DNA of 64,000 nucleotides from Arthrobacter sp. zg-Y1110. Lineage in GTDB: Bacteria; Actinomycetota; Actinomycetes; Actinomycetales; Micrococcaceae. Below the pieces are notes generated by a model, which was given only the letters and a program-made list of their open reading frames with translations, searched no databases and was not told where the DNA came from. Of this stretch, positions 16,291 to 24,050 are shown piece after piece. Every line of letters begins with the position of its first letter. The stretch's first letter is position 1. The position numbers were made by a program, and so were the translations under genes. The stretch lies in assembly GCF_025244865.1 (NCBI RefSeq), contig NZ_CP104272.1:2914001-2978000 (forward strand). The letters run 5' to 3'.

Positions 16291-18074
16291 TACTGGTCCT
16301 TACCTGATTCTTCTGTGGCGGTGCTATCTGCCGATGCGTGTGCGGAGACGGTGGCCCGTCCAACATTTTGTCCTTCTGCGTCCTGCCCTGCCAACCACTT
16401 CTCAGCGAACAGTCCGCGGAGTGCAGCTGCTTCACTGGTCAGGCGGGGATCTTCGCCCCGGGCCAGCAACCCGTATTCAACCATTACCCGTCCGTCGGGA
16501 TGCTGGCCGGCCCGCACCCAGACCCGCCGGCGTGCCAGGAACAGCGAGGCAGCCAGACCGGACAGGGAGAGCACGGCAAACACGAGGACTCCGGTCTTTC
16601 CCGGATCGTAGTGGATGTCCAGGGCTGCGTACCGTTTGAGGCCGTCGAAGGTGATGGATCCCTTGCCGTCGGGGAGTTCATACGTCTCGTTGGCGCCCAG
16701 CACAATGCCGCCGGCGTCGAGGTCGCGGTTGTTCAGCGGCGTCAGGTCTTCGGTTTCCAGCACGTAGACGTTGGAAGGCACTCCTTCGTCCAGCCCCAGG
16801 TCCCCGTAGTAGGAGTTGAGGTTCAGCTGGGGATTGATCGGATCCGGGTCGCCGGAGTAGCTGACTCCGGCTTCGTCGATCATGGCGGTCGGCAGGAAGA
16901 ACCCGACGAAGCCGAGCTGGTCCGGCTTGGCATCCGGAGCCTTGACCACGGCCAGGGAGGTGTACATGGCATCGGTGGGCACGGCCACCACCGGGCCTTC
17001 CAGCGCCACGTTGCCCTCGCCGTCGCGCACCGTCACCATCGGGGCGTAGCCGTTGCCCACCAGGTACACCCGGGTGCCGCCCAGCGTCAGGGGCGAGTTG
17101 ACCTTCAGGACCTGTTCCTCGGCCTCGGCCTCGGGGTCTTCCTTCACCGTCACGTTCGCCGTGAAGTCCAGGGGCTGTCCGTAGTGGGTCTCGGATTCGC
17201 GGTCGAATTCGATCTCGAAGTCGTCCAGCGTCAGGGAATAGGGGCTCAGCTGGTCTTCGGTGAAGTTGGAGCCGGGCGTGAAGGTGTCATAGCTGACCAG
17301 GGTGTTAACGAAGGACTCGCCCTCCACCACGATCTTCTGTCCGCTGTAGCCGAACAACCCGCCCAAAGCCACGCAGGCCAGGACGCCGATCAGGCTGGTG
17401 TGGAACACCAGGTTGCCCAGTTCCTTGGCGAAGCCGCGCTCGGCGCCGACGGAAGGACGTTCGCCGTCCTCGTCCCGGATGTCCACGCGGTAACCGCGGC
17501 GGCGCAGGATCTTCGCGGCGTCGCGCACGGCATCCGCCGGTGTCAGTGACAGCTGCGCCGGAACCGTGAGCGTGCCGTACTCGGGCATCCGGGAAAGACG
17601 GCTCGGCGTGCGCGGAGGCTTGGAGCGCATGGCCTTGAAGTGGGCCTTGGCCCGGGGAATCACGCAGCCGATCAGCGAGATGAACAGCAGGAGGTAGATC
17701 GCCGAGAACCAGACGGAGGAGTACACGTCGAAAAGCTGGAAGCGGTCCAGCCAGGGCCCGGTTTCGGGATTGTCCTTGATGTACTGCGTGACTACCGAAG
17801 GATCGGCGGGGCGCTGCGGAAACAGTGATCCCGGCACGGCGGCGACGGCGAGCAGCAGCAGCAGGAACAGCGCCGTCTTCATGCTGGTCAGCTGGTTCCA
17901 GGCCCAGCGCAGCGTGCCAAGCAGGCCCAGTGCGGGCAGCGCAACGTCGTCCCGGCGTCCCTTGGCGGGGCGGGGGTTGGACGGGCGGGGCGTTGTTGCT
18001 TTGTCTGTCACGTCATCCGGTCCGGGGGTCAAGGTGTTCTCATTGGTCGTCTGTTCTTCACTGGGTTTCGGCAT
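16290..18074 (-). CDS. resB: Cytochrome c biogenesis protein ResB
   Basis: 594 residues. A disordered Pro/Thr/Arg-rich N-terminus of about 45 residues precedes three membrane segments, a large extracytoplasmic beta-rich domain (roughly residues 240-500) and a last membrane segment followed by a cytoplasmic tail. This is the ResB/Ccs1 layout. ResB works with CcsB in heme delivery to apocytochrome c. Start overlaps or abuts the ccdA stop at 18074 and stop overlaps ccsB, so the operon is tightly packed. Confidence 0.9.
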   Translation of the reverse strand: MPKPSEEQTTNENTLTPGPDDVTDKATTPRPSNPRPAKGRRDDVALPALGLLGTLRWAWNQLTSMKTALFLLLLLAVAAVPGSLFPQRPADPSVVTQYIKDNPETGPWLDRFQLFDVYSSVWFSAIYLLLFISLIGCVIPRAKAHFKAMRSKPPRTPSRLSRMPEYGTLTVPAQLSLTPADAVRDAAKILRRRGYRVDIRDEDGERPSVGAERGFAKELGNLVFHTSLIGVLACVALGGLFGYSGQKIVVEGESFVNTLVSYDTFTPGSNFTEDQLSPYSLTLDDFEIEFDRESETHYGQPLDFTANVTVKEDPEAEAEEQVLKVNSPLTLGGTRVYLVGNGYAPMVTVRDGEGNVALEGPVVAVPTDAMYTSLAVVKAPDAKPDQLGFVGFFLPTAMIDEAGVSYSGDPDPINPQLNLNSYYGDLGLDEGVPSNVYVLETEDLTPLNNRDLDAGGIVLGANETYELPDGKGSITFDGLKRYAALDIHYDPGKTGVLVFAVLSLSGLAASLFLARRRVWVRAGQHPDGRVMVEYGLLARGEDPRLTSEAAALRGLFAEKWLAGQDAEGQNVGRATVSAHASADSTATEESGKDQ

Positions 18075-18871
18075 CAGATCGGCAGGGTCACGTTACCCAA
18101 CCAACCTTGGAGCTGGTTGATCCACTGGTTCCAGACTCCGCTGACCATCAGCAGGCCCAGGGCAATCAGCATGCCGCCCCCGAAACGCTGCAGGGCCAGC
18201 CGGTGCCGGCGGAAGATGCCAAGGGCGCCCATGCCGCGGCGGAACCCGACGGCGATGAGCAGGAAGGGCAGCCCCAGTCCGAGGCAGTACACGAAGGTCA
18301 GCAGGGCTCCCTTTGCGGCGCTGGCGTCGCTGCCGGAGAAGGAAAGCAACTGGACTGCCGAAAGCGTGGGGCCGATGCACGGTGCCCAGCCCAGCCCGAA
18401 GGTGATGCCGAGCACCGGAGCTCCCCAGAGCCCGGCCGGCGGCTTGGCTTCGATCTTGCGGTCCCGCTGGAACCAGCTCATGCCGCCCATAAACACGATG
18501 CCCAGCAGGATCACGACGAGGCCCAGGACCTGCGAAATCCAGGCCTGTTCGGAGCCTTTCAACCACGCACCCAGCTGTCCGATTCCGGCGCCCAGGGCCA
18601 CGAAGACCACGGAGAAGCCGAGCACGAACAATCCGATGCCGGCGAACATCCGTCCCCGCCGCTGCTTTTGCAGGTCGACGCCGGTCAACCCGGTGACATA
18701 GCCGAGGTAGCCCGGAACCAGGGGCAGCACACAGGGGGAAAGGAAGGATACGAGGCCGGCGAGGGCAGCCACGGGGATAGCCAGCAGTACGGACCCGTTC
18801 AGGACGGTGTCTGCAAAGGTATTGGCGGTGGACTCGGTCACCGGGGCCACGACGGCAGTAAGGAAGGACAC
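18074..18871 (-). CDS. ccdA: Cytochrome c biogenesis protein CcdA
   Basis: 265 residues, six membrane segments. The two redox cysteines of the CcdA/DsbD-beta family are in FLSPCVLPLVPGYLG and GWAPCIGPTL. CcdA passes reducing equivalents from cytoplasmic thioredoxin across the membrane, here probably to the neighbouring TlpA-type protein, to keep the heme-binding cysteines of apocytochromes reduced. GTG start six bases after the tlpA stop, with GGGA close upstream. Confidence 0.93.
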   Translation of the reverse strand: MSFLTAVVAPVTESTANTFADTVLNGSVLLAIPVAALAGLVSFLSPCVLPLVPGYLGYVTGLTGVDLQKQRRGRMFAGIGLFVLGFSVVFVALGAGIGQLGAWLKGSEQAWISQVLGLVVILLGIVFMGGMSWFQRDRKIEAKPPAGLWGAPVLGITFGLGWAPCIGPTLSAVQLLSFSGSDASAAKGALLTFVYCLGLGLPFLLIAVGFRRGMGALGIFRRHRLALQRFGGGMLIALGLLMVSGVWNQWINQLQGWLGNVTLPI

Positions 18872-18876
18872 TGTCC

Positions 18877-19512
18877 CTACGCTGCCAGCGAGTCGCTGAT
18901 CAGGGCCTTCAAGGTGCCCTTGTCTGCCAGTCCGAGGATGCGGGCAGCCACGCGGCCCTGCCGGTCCAGCACCAGCGTGGTGGGTACGGCCGACGGCGGA
19001 ACGAACTTGGTCATGGCCAGCAGTACGCCGCCGTCCTTGTCCCGGAAGCTGGGGTACGGAATATTGAAGTTCCGTTCGAACGCTTCCGCGGTGGCCTTCT
19101 CGTCCCGGATGTTCACGCCGTAGAAGCGGGCACCGGCACCGGCGAACTCATCGTGCAGCTCCACCAGGTCCGGGGCTTCCTTCCGGCACGGGGCGCAGGC
19201 CGCGTACCAGAAGTTGAGTACGACGACGTCGCCCGCCCAGTCAGCGGAGGTCACCTCGGTGCCGTCGAACAGGGAACCGGAGAACTGCACCGCTTCTCCG
19301 CGCTCGGCTGCGTCGTATTCAGTGACGGAGCCGTCGCCGGCAATGTAGTTCTTGTTGTCTCCAGCGTTGGCCTGTTCGGCCAGGGGGTCATCCGTGGAGC
19401 AGCCGGTGGCAGCTGCGGCAAAGGGGACGGCGAGGGCCAGCCCGGCACCGAGCCGAAGGAAGGAACGTCGCCCAAGGGCTTCCGGCTCAGCAGGGCGTGT
19501 GCGGTTCTTCAA
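18877..19512 (-). CDS. TlpA/ResA-like thiol-disulfide reductase, Tat lipoprotein
   Basis: 211 residues from the TTG at 19512. The N-terminus holds a twin-arginine motif (GRRSFLRLG), a hydrophobic stretch and a lipobox-like AATGC, so the protein is probably exported folded by Tat and lipid-anchored. The mature part is a thioredoxin fold with the active site WYAACAPCRKEAP. In System II maturation this protein reduces the CxxCH cysteines before heme attachment. An alternative GTG at 19548 lengthens the N-terminus by 12 residues; I prefer 19512 because it gives a normal Tat n-region, but the ribosome site (TGGAAA) is weak for both. Confidence 0.85.
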   Translation of the reverse strand: MKNRTRPAEPEALGRRSFLRLGAGLALAVPFAAAATGCSTDDPLAEQANAGDNKNYIAGDGSVTEYDAAERGEAVQFSGSLFDGTEVTSADWAGDVVVLNFWYAACAPCRKEAPDLVELHDEFAGAGARFYGVNIRDEKATAEAFERNFNIPYPSFRDKDGGVLLAMTKFVPPSAVPTTLVLDRQGRVAARILGLADKGTLKALISDSLAA

Positions 19513-19571
19513 GGATTTCCAGCTTTCATCGCGGCAGGGAGGAGCCACTTCTACAACGCGTAGTAATTCTA

Positions 19572-20234
19572 TTATGCTCCCGGAACATTTGCTGCACCGG
19601 GAAGGAGGTCCGCGCTGGGCTCGGCGTAGCGCACGCCGGTGAGTACGGCGCCGTCGAACTCCAGGGTGGTGACGGACGTCAGGGTGCACTCGCGCTGGCG
19701 GGGGTCATGCCAGAGCTTCCGGCCCTCGGCTGCGAGCCGGGTGACCCAGATGGGCAGCTGGTGGCTGACCAAAACGGCTTCGGCATCATCTCCGCCAAGT
19801 TCCACGGCGCGCATCCGTGCATCATCAACGGCGGACATCACACGGGCAACCTGCTTGGCGTACGGCTCCCCCCAGGAGGGACGCATGGGATTGCGCAGGA
19901 GCGGCCAGTACCGCGGATTGCGCAGCTGGCTCTTGATGCGGGACATGCCCTCAAAGCGGTTTTCCGCCTCTATGATCCGCTCGTCCGTGGCGATTTCCAG
20001 GTTCAGTCCGGCCGCCAACGGGGCGGCGGTCTCCTGGGCCCGGGTCAGCGGCGAAGCAACCAGGTAGACCAGGTTGGCCCCCTTGCTGCGCTCTTCGATG
20101 AAGTGTTCCGCCACCCGGTCCGCCATCTGGCGGCCGAGGTCGGACAAATGGAACTCCGGAAGGCGTCCGTAAAGGACCTTGTCCGGATTGAAGACTTCAC
20201 CGTGGCGCACGAGGTGTATGGATGAGCGGGACAT
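19572..20234 (-). CDS. Histidine phosphatase (phosphoglycerate-mutase-like)
   Basis: 220 residues. HLVRHGEVFNP (RHGE near residue 10-13) is the phosphohistidine motif, SPLTRAQETA the phosphate-binding segment and VLVSHQLPIW the second His. A protein of this type precedes tlpA-ccdA-resB-ccs in many actinobacteria, but its substrate in that setting is unknown to me. GGGA lies just upstream of the ATG. First gene of the cytochrome c maturation operon, divergent from the yceI gene. Confidence 0.82.
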   Translation of the reverse strand: MSRSSIHLVRHGEVFNPDKVLYGRLPEFHLSDLGRQMADRVAEHFIEERSKGANLVYLVASPLTRAQETAAPLAAGLNLEIATDERIIEAENRFEGMSRIKSQLRNPRYWPLLRNPMRPSWGEPYAKQVARVMSAVDDARMRAVELGGDDAEAVLVSHQLPIWVTRLAAEGRKLWHDPRQRECTLTSVTTLEFDGAVLTGVRYAEPSADLLPGAANVPGA

Positions 20235-20329
20235 GTGTCCCAGTTTCGCAGAGTTGGAGCCGTCAGCTAAATCTTCGAAATCGACGGACCCATTTCACTT
20301 GAACCTTTAACCAAACCGTGCAACACTGT

Positions 20330-20341
20330 ATGCAAATGCAT
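20330..20341. promoter_or_regulatory. Palindrome upstream of yceI-like gene
   Basis: ATGCA-AA-TGCAT, perfect 12-bp palindrome 52 bases before the start codon, downstream of a possible -35 TTGAAC at 20299-20304. It may be an operator overlapping the transcription start; no regulator is identifiable. Confidence 0.3.
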
Positions 20342-20392
20342 GAAAGTGCCGTCGGGGCCTCCCGGCAGCACCGCTACCAGAAGGAGCTCTCC

Positions 20393-20932
20393 ATGATCCC
20401 CAGCGGCCTCACCACCGGAACCTGGAATTTCGACGCCTCCCATAGCGAAGTGGGCTTCACTGTCCGTCACGCCGGCATCAGCAAGGTCCGCGGCAACTTC
20501 GACAAGGTCGAGGCTACCCTCGTGGTCGGCGAGACCCTGGCTGACACCGTGGTCACTGCCGTGATTGCCGCTGACTCCTTCAACTCCAACGACGCCAATC
20601 GTGACGCCCACGTCAAGAGCGCGGACTTCTTCGACGTCGAGCAGTTCCCGGAGCTGACGTTCACTGCGACCGGAATTGAAGGCGCCGGTTCCACCTACAA
20701 GATCACAGGCGACCTGACGATCAAGGGCATCACCCACTCCGTCGTCATGGACACGGAGTTCAACGGTGTGGCCGTGGATCCCTTCGGCGCCACCCGCTCC
20801 GGCTTCTCCGCCAGCACGGTTATCAGCCGCAAGGATTTTGACCTGACCTGGAACGCGGCACTGGAAACCGGCGGCGTCCTGGTGGGCGACAAGGTCACCA
20901 TCAACGTTGACGCAGCCTTCGTAGCAGCCTAG
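20393..20932 (+). CDS. YceI family protein
   Basis: 179 residues of the YceI lipocalin-like beta-barrel family, which binds isoprenoid-type lipids in its structurally known members. Typical features: the opening GTWNFDASHSEVGFTVRHAGI, VRGNFDKVEATLVV, the ADSFNSNDANRDAHVKSADFFD stretch split over two strands, and a final DKVTINVDAAF. There is no signal peptide, so it is cytoplasmic, as is common for actinobacterial members. ATG at 20393 has AAGGAG at 20381-20386. Ends in a strong terminator. Confidence 0.9.
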   Translation: MIPSGLTTGTWNFDASHSEVGFTVRHAGISKVRGNFDKVEATLVVGETLADTVVTAVIAADSFNSNDANRDAHVKSADFFDVEQFPELTFTATGIEGAGSTYKITGDLTIKGITHSVVMDTEFNGVAVDPFGATRSGFSASTVISRKDFDLTWNAALETGGVLVGDKVTINVDAAFVAA

Positions 20933-20941
20933 CCCCCCATT

Positions 20942-20952
20942 CCCCCCCCCCC
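20942..20952. repeat. Poly-C tract of 11
   Basis: Homopolymer of eleven C between the yceI stop and its terminator (a shorter run of six lies at 20933-20938). It is outside any gene, so length change would not shift a reading frame. Confidence 0.6.
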
Positions 20953-20958
20953 ACAGGG

Positions 20959-20993
20959 CGGCCCCGGACCCATTGGTCCGGGGCCGTTTTTTT
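20959..20993 (+). terminator. Intrinsic terminator of yceI-like gene
   Basis: Perfect 12-bp stem CGGCCCCGGACC / GGTCCGGGGCCG, four-base loop CATT, followed by seven T. Confidence 0.93.
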
Positions 20994-21095
20994 GGGGCTG
21001 TTTTCCGGGACTGTCCTCGGGGCTGTACTCCGGGGCCGTCTTTCCGGGACTGTTTTCGGGGACCATCTTTCCGGGACCCCTGACCGTCCCGGACC
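20994..21095. repeat. Degenerate 12-15 bp tandem repeat
   Basis: About seven imperfect copies of a unit built on GGGRCTGTNNTCC follow directly after the terminator T-tract. No convincing gene covers it; the region up to 21195 is the leader of the next gene. Confidence 0.55.
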
Positions 21096-21195
21096 CACCG
21101 CGATACGCTGGATGTTTGGCTGCGGGGGCGCCCCGGCCACGCCGACGGCACCTTCGTCCAGCCGCTTCGAGACACCAACCAGCAAGCAGGCGGAC

Positions 21196-21915
21196 ATGAG
21201 CACACCAGAGAACACTCCCGAGCCAGGGCGCGAGCCCAACCACCCGACCAATCCTGACGGCACAACCAGCCCCGAGGGTGCAGGCGGCGCTGCGAATCCC
21301 GATGGATTTACTGTTCCCGGAACCGGTCCCGGATCCCGTCCGGAGCCGCAGTACGGTCAGTATGCTCCAGGCGGCCCCTACGACAAGTCCGTCCCCTCCG
21401 GCTACCCCCAGCCCTCCGGCTACGCCCAGCCCTACTCCTATGCACCGCCGGTAAAACCGGCTAAGGGACCTGCCCCGCGCGAGGTCATCATCGGATCGTG
21501 GTTGATCCTTGCTGCCGGCGTGCTGAGCCTCATCAACAACGTCATCACCTCCTTCAGCCTGCCGTCGATCATGACTTCCCAGGAGCAGGAGGCGTTCGCC
21601 GAAACCGGTTTGGACGAAGAAGGCGTGAGCTCCTTCCTCATTTCCTTTGGCATCGTCGTGGCCCTGATCGGCTTTGCAATCTACGTGCTGATCGCGTTCT
21701 TTGTACGGAGGGGAAAAAACTGGGCCCGCATTCTGGGCACCGTGTTTGCCGCCTTCTCCTTAATCGGCATCTTCACCATGCTGGGCGCTTACTTCACCTC
21801 ACCACTAAGCCTGATTTCGCTGGCCTCCAGCCTGCTGGGAATTGCCGGGATCGTGATGCTGTATCTGCGGCCGTCCACCCCGTACTTCCGCAAGGCTCCG
21901 CTGTACCCCTACTGA
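21196..21915 (+). CDS. Pro/Gly-rich N-terminus, four-helix membrane protein
   Basis: 239 residues. The first 90 are low-complexity and rich in Pro, Gly, Ser and Tyr, with QYGQYAPGGPY and repeated YPQPSGYAQPYS-like units, a cytoplasmic tail seen on many actinobacterial membrane proteins. Four membrane segments follow, roughly at residues 96-118, 147-168, 177-198 and 201-220. No enzymatic motif. The ATG at 21196 is preferred over the open frame further upstream because that part is the repeat 20994-21095; AGGCGG lies before it. Function unknown. Confidence 0.7.
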   Translation: MSTPENTPEPGREPNHPTNPDGTTSPEGAGGAANPDGFTVPGTGPGSRPEPQYGQYAPGGPYDKSVPSGYPQPSGYAQPYSYAPPVKPAKGPAPREVIIGSWLILAAGVLSLINNVITSFSLPSIMTSQEQEAFAETGLDEEGVSSFLISFGIVVALIGFAIYVLIAFFVRRGKNWARILGTVFAAFSLIGIFTMLGAYFTSPLSLISLASSLLGIAGIVMLYLRPSTPYFRKAPLYPY

Positions 21916-21923
21916 GTTCGCAC

Positions 21924-21947
21924 AGTCCCGTCGGTTTCGGCGGGACT
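21924..21947 (+). terminator. Hairpin after small membrane protein gene
   Basis: AGTCCCGTCG / CGGCGGGACT with one G-U pair and loop GTTT, followed by TCTCCC rather than a full T-tract; probable weak terminator. Confidence 0.55.
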
Positions 21948-22076
21948 TCTCCCTTGCCGGATCGGGTTTCGCAGTGGAGGGGTCACACGCCGACCGTGCC
22001 CGCGTAGCGTTGTGTTCTCTTCCGGCGGCGAGTTGCTACGCAACGGCCCCGGAGTTCCGCCGTGAAGGGGAGGACC

Positions 22077-24050
22077 ATGGCAGCTCTGCTTCCTAACCCG
22101 CAGCAACAAAAAACCCGTATTCCCCTGCGCAACCGGGCAGCCGATTCTCCGGAGTATGCAGGGCCCAACATCTTCATCCCGGAAGTACCGCTCCATCCCC
22201 CGACGGTATCCGGGGGCTCCCCGGCAGGCCCCGGCAGCGGATCCGGGAAACGGGAGGAACCTACCTCCCCTGAACCCGGCTCACCCTCAGGGATCGGGGA
22301 GAACGGCAGCGGCCACGCCCTCTACGTCTGGCTCCGGGCAGGGTTCCAGGGCGTCATCGCCTGGATTGGCAGCGGCCTTCATGGCACCTTTACGTGGTTG
22401 GGTGCAGGACTGCGGGGTATATCTGCCTGGCTTCGCGTCGGGGCGGGAGGAACCGCCGCCTGGCTCCGCACCGGGGTGCAGGGAACTTACTCCTGGCTCC
22501 GCAGCTTGGCACGCAGCGCATCCAATCATGTCCAAGCCGCGGCGCATGCCACCTCCAATCAAGCCCGGGCGGGAGCCCGGGCTACTTCTGCCGGCGTCCA
22601 TACAGGGGTTGTCCGGGTCCGCGCCGGAGCACACGCCGTTTCGCTGCGGGTTCAAGCCGGGGCCCAGGCAACTTCTGCCGGAGTCCATGCCGGGGCGCAT
22701 GCAACATCCATTCAGGTTCAAGCCGGCGCCCATGCCACCAGCGCTGCGGTCCAGTCCGGGGCCAACCGAGTTGGCGCCGGAGCCCGTGCCGCCTCGGCAT
22801 GGCTCCAAGCCGCGGCCCATGCCGTCTGGAACTGGATACTTTCCGCTGCACACGCCGCATCGGCGGCGATTCAATCCGCGGTGCACTCGACTGTCGCCGG
22901 GGCGCGCGCTGCCGCCCATGCGGTGTCGGTGGCGGCCCGCGCCACGGCCCACGCCGTTTCGATGGCCGCCCGCACCACGGCCCACGCCGTTTCGATGGCC
23001 GCCCGCACCACGGCCCACGCCGTTTCGATGGCCGCCCGCACCACGGCCCACGCCGTTGCCGTCGCAGTCCGCACCATCGGAAATGCCATCTCCGTTGCCG
23101 CCCGGACAACAGCGCACGCCACAGCCGTAGGCGCCCGCGCCGTCGCCGACGCCGTTTCGACGGCCGCCCGCACCACAGCACACGCCACGGCCGTAGGCGC
23201 ACGAACCACAGCACACGTCACGGCCGTAGGCGCCCGCACAACAGGGCACGCCACAGCCGTCGGTGCCCGCGCCGTCGCACACGCCGCCTCGGTGGTAGCC
23301 CACACCGTTGCACATGCCATAGCCGTTGCAGCCCGCACCACAGCGCACGCCACAGCCGTCGGTGCCCGCGCCGTCGCACACGCCACCTCGGTGGTAGCCC
23401 GCACCGTTGCACATGCCATAGCCGTTGCAGCCCGCACCACAGCGCACGCGATAGCCGTGGTGGTGCGGGCCGTACAGCGCCACCTGCCGGCGAACACCGG
23501 CAACCCGGTTCCTGCCATTGCCGCCGCATTCGCGCTGATTTCAGGTGCCGGCCTGCTCAATCTGTGGGGCACCATTACAACCGTTTCGCGGATGCCCATA
23601 CCGGATTCGCTGCCGCCCGCCATTGCCCTCCTCGAGCGGTACGGAGTGACCGGCACCCACTATGCCAGGACGCAGGCGGCGGTAGAGCTCGCCTATGCCC
23701 TGGTGATCCTGGGATCCGCCCTCCTGCTTGCGGTTGCCGTTCGGGACCGGCACCGCTGGGCGCGGATAGCCACCGCGGTCCTTGCGGGCACGGCACTGTT
23801 CTACGCGACGAACGCAGGAACCGGCACCCAGTCTCTCGCGGCAGCCCTGGGCGTCGCAGGAGCCGTGATCACCTTCACCAAGGGAGCAGCTCCGTGGTTC
23901 CGCCCGCGGGTACTCTCGGCTGAGCCGTTCGCGCCGCAACGGCACCAAACAAAGCCGCACCAACACCTAGGAGGCCAGGCGGAACCCCTGCCGTCGGAAC
24001 CGGTCCTAGCGCGCCAGGCGGGCCCGGGCGGCGATCTGCGAAACCTGTGA
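22077..24050 (+). CDS. Undecad-repeat membrane protein, 35 x 11 residues
   Basis: 657 residues. Residues 1-83 are Pro/Gly/Ser-rich. Residues 84-468 are 35 consecutive 11-residue units with no insertion or deletion. Early units read like AWLRTGVQGTY with Trp at position 2; late units read like AVSMAARTTAH or ATAVGARAVAH with Arg at 7 and His at 11. Residues 469-600 hold about four membrane segments (near 480-500, 534-555, 564-579 and 586-600), and a polar tail follows. An 11-residue period fits three turns of an extended alpha helix, as in apolipoproteins, synuclein and group 3 LEA proteins; I infer a long amphipathic, membrane-lying helix. ATG at 22077 with GGGGAGG close before it; GTG at 22062 is an alternative. 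No known family recognised. The 3' end overlaps rex by 45 bases. Confidence 0.85.
   Translation: MAALLPNPQQQKTRIPLRNRAADSPEYAGPNIFIPEVPLHPPTVSGGSPAGPGSGSGKREEPTSPEPGSPSGIGENGSGHALYVWLRAGFQGVIAWIGSGLHGTFTWLGAGLRGISAWLRVGAGGTAAWLRTGVQGTYSWLRSLARSASNHVQAAAHATSNQARAGARATSAGVHTGVVRVRAGAHAVSLRVQAGAQATSAGVHAGAHATSIQVQAGAHATSAAVQSGANRVGAGARAASAWLQAAAHAVWNWILSAAHAASAAIQSAVHSTVAGARAAAHAVSVAARATAHAVSMAARTTAHAVSMAARTTAHAVSMAARTTAHAVAVAVRTIGNAISVAARTTAHATAVGARAVADAVSTAARTTAHATAVGARTTAHVTAVGARTTGHATAVGARAVAHAASVVAHTVAHAIAVAARTTAHATAVGARAVAHATSVVARTVAHAIAVAARTTAHAIAVVVRAVQRHLPANTGNPVPAIAAAFALISGAGLLNLWGTITTVSRMPIPDSLPPAIALLERYGVTGTHYARTQAAVELAYALVILGSALLLAVAVRDRHRWARIATAVLAGTALFYATNAGTGTQSLAAALGVAGAVITFTKGAAPWFRPRVLSAEPFAPQRHQTKPHQHLGGQAEPLPSEPVLARQAGPGGDLRNL
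22326..23480 (+). repeat. 33-bp coding tandem repeat, 35 units
   Basis: 1155 bp without a break in period. Three adjacent copies (22953-23051) are identical in all 33 bases, and a 99-bp higher-order block (23250-23348) is repeated at 23349-23447 with only two differences. Early units have diverged, so the 3' part has expanded most recently. Confidence 0.95.

Noticed and set aside
20267..21265. 332-codon minus-strand frame over yceI and the decayed repeat
   Set aside because: It crosses a strong terminator and reads the repeat as PGKTAPE-like units; yceI on the plus strand is clear.
22953..23447. CRISPR-like regular repeats
   Set aside because: The 33-bp period has no spacers, all units are in frame with one long protein, and no cas gene is near.
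22287..23923. Long open frames on both strands over the undecad repeat (for example minus 22287-23483 and plus 22394-23923)
   Set aside because: A 33-bp repeat without stops in one frame is automatically open in others. Only the 22077 frame has a good start, non-repetitive ends and membrane segments.
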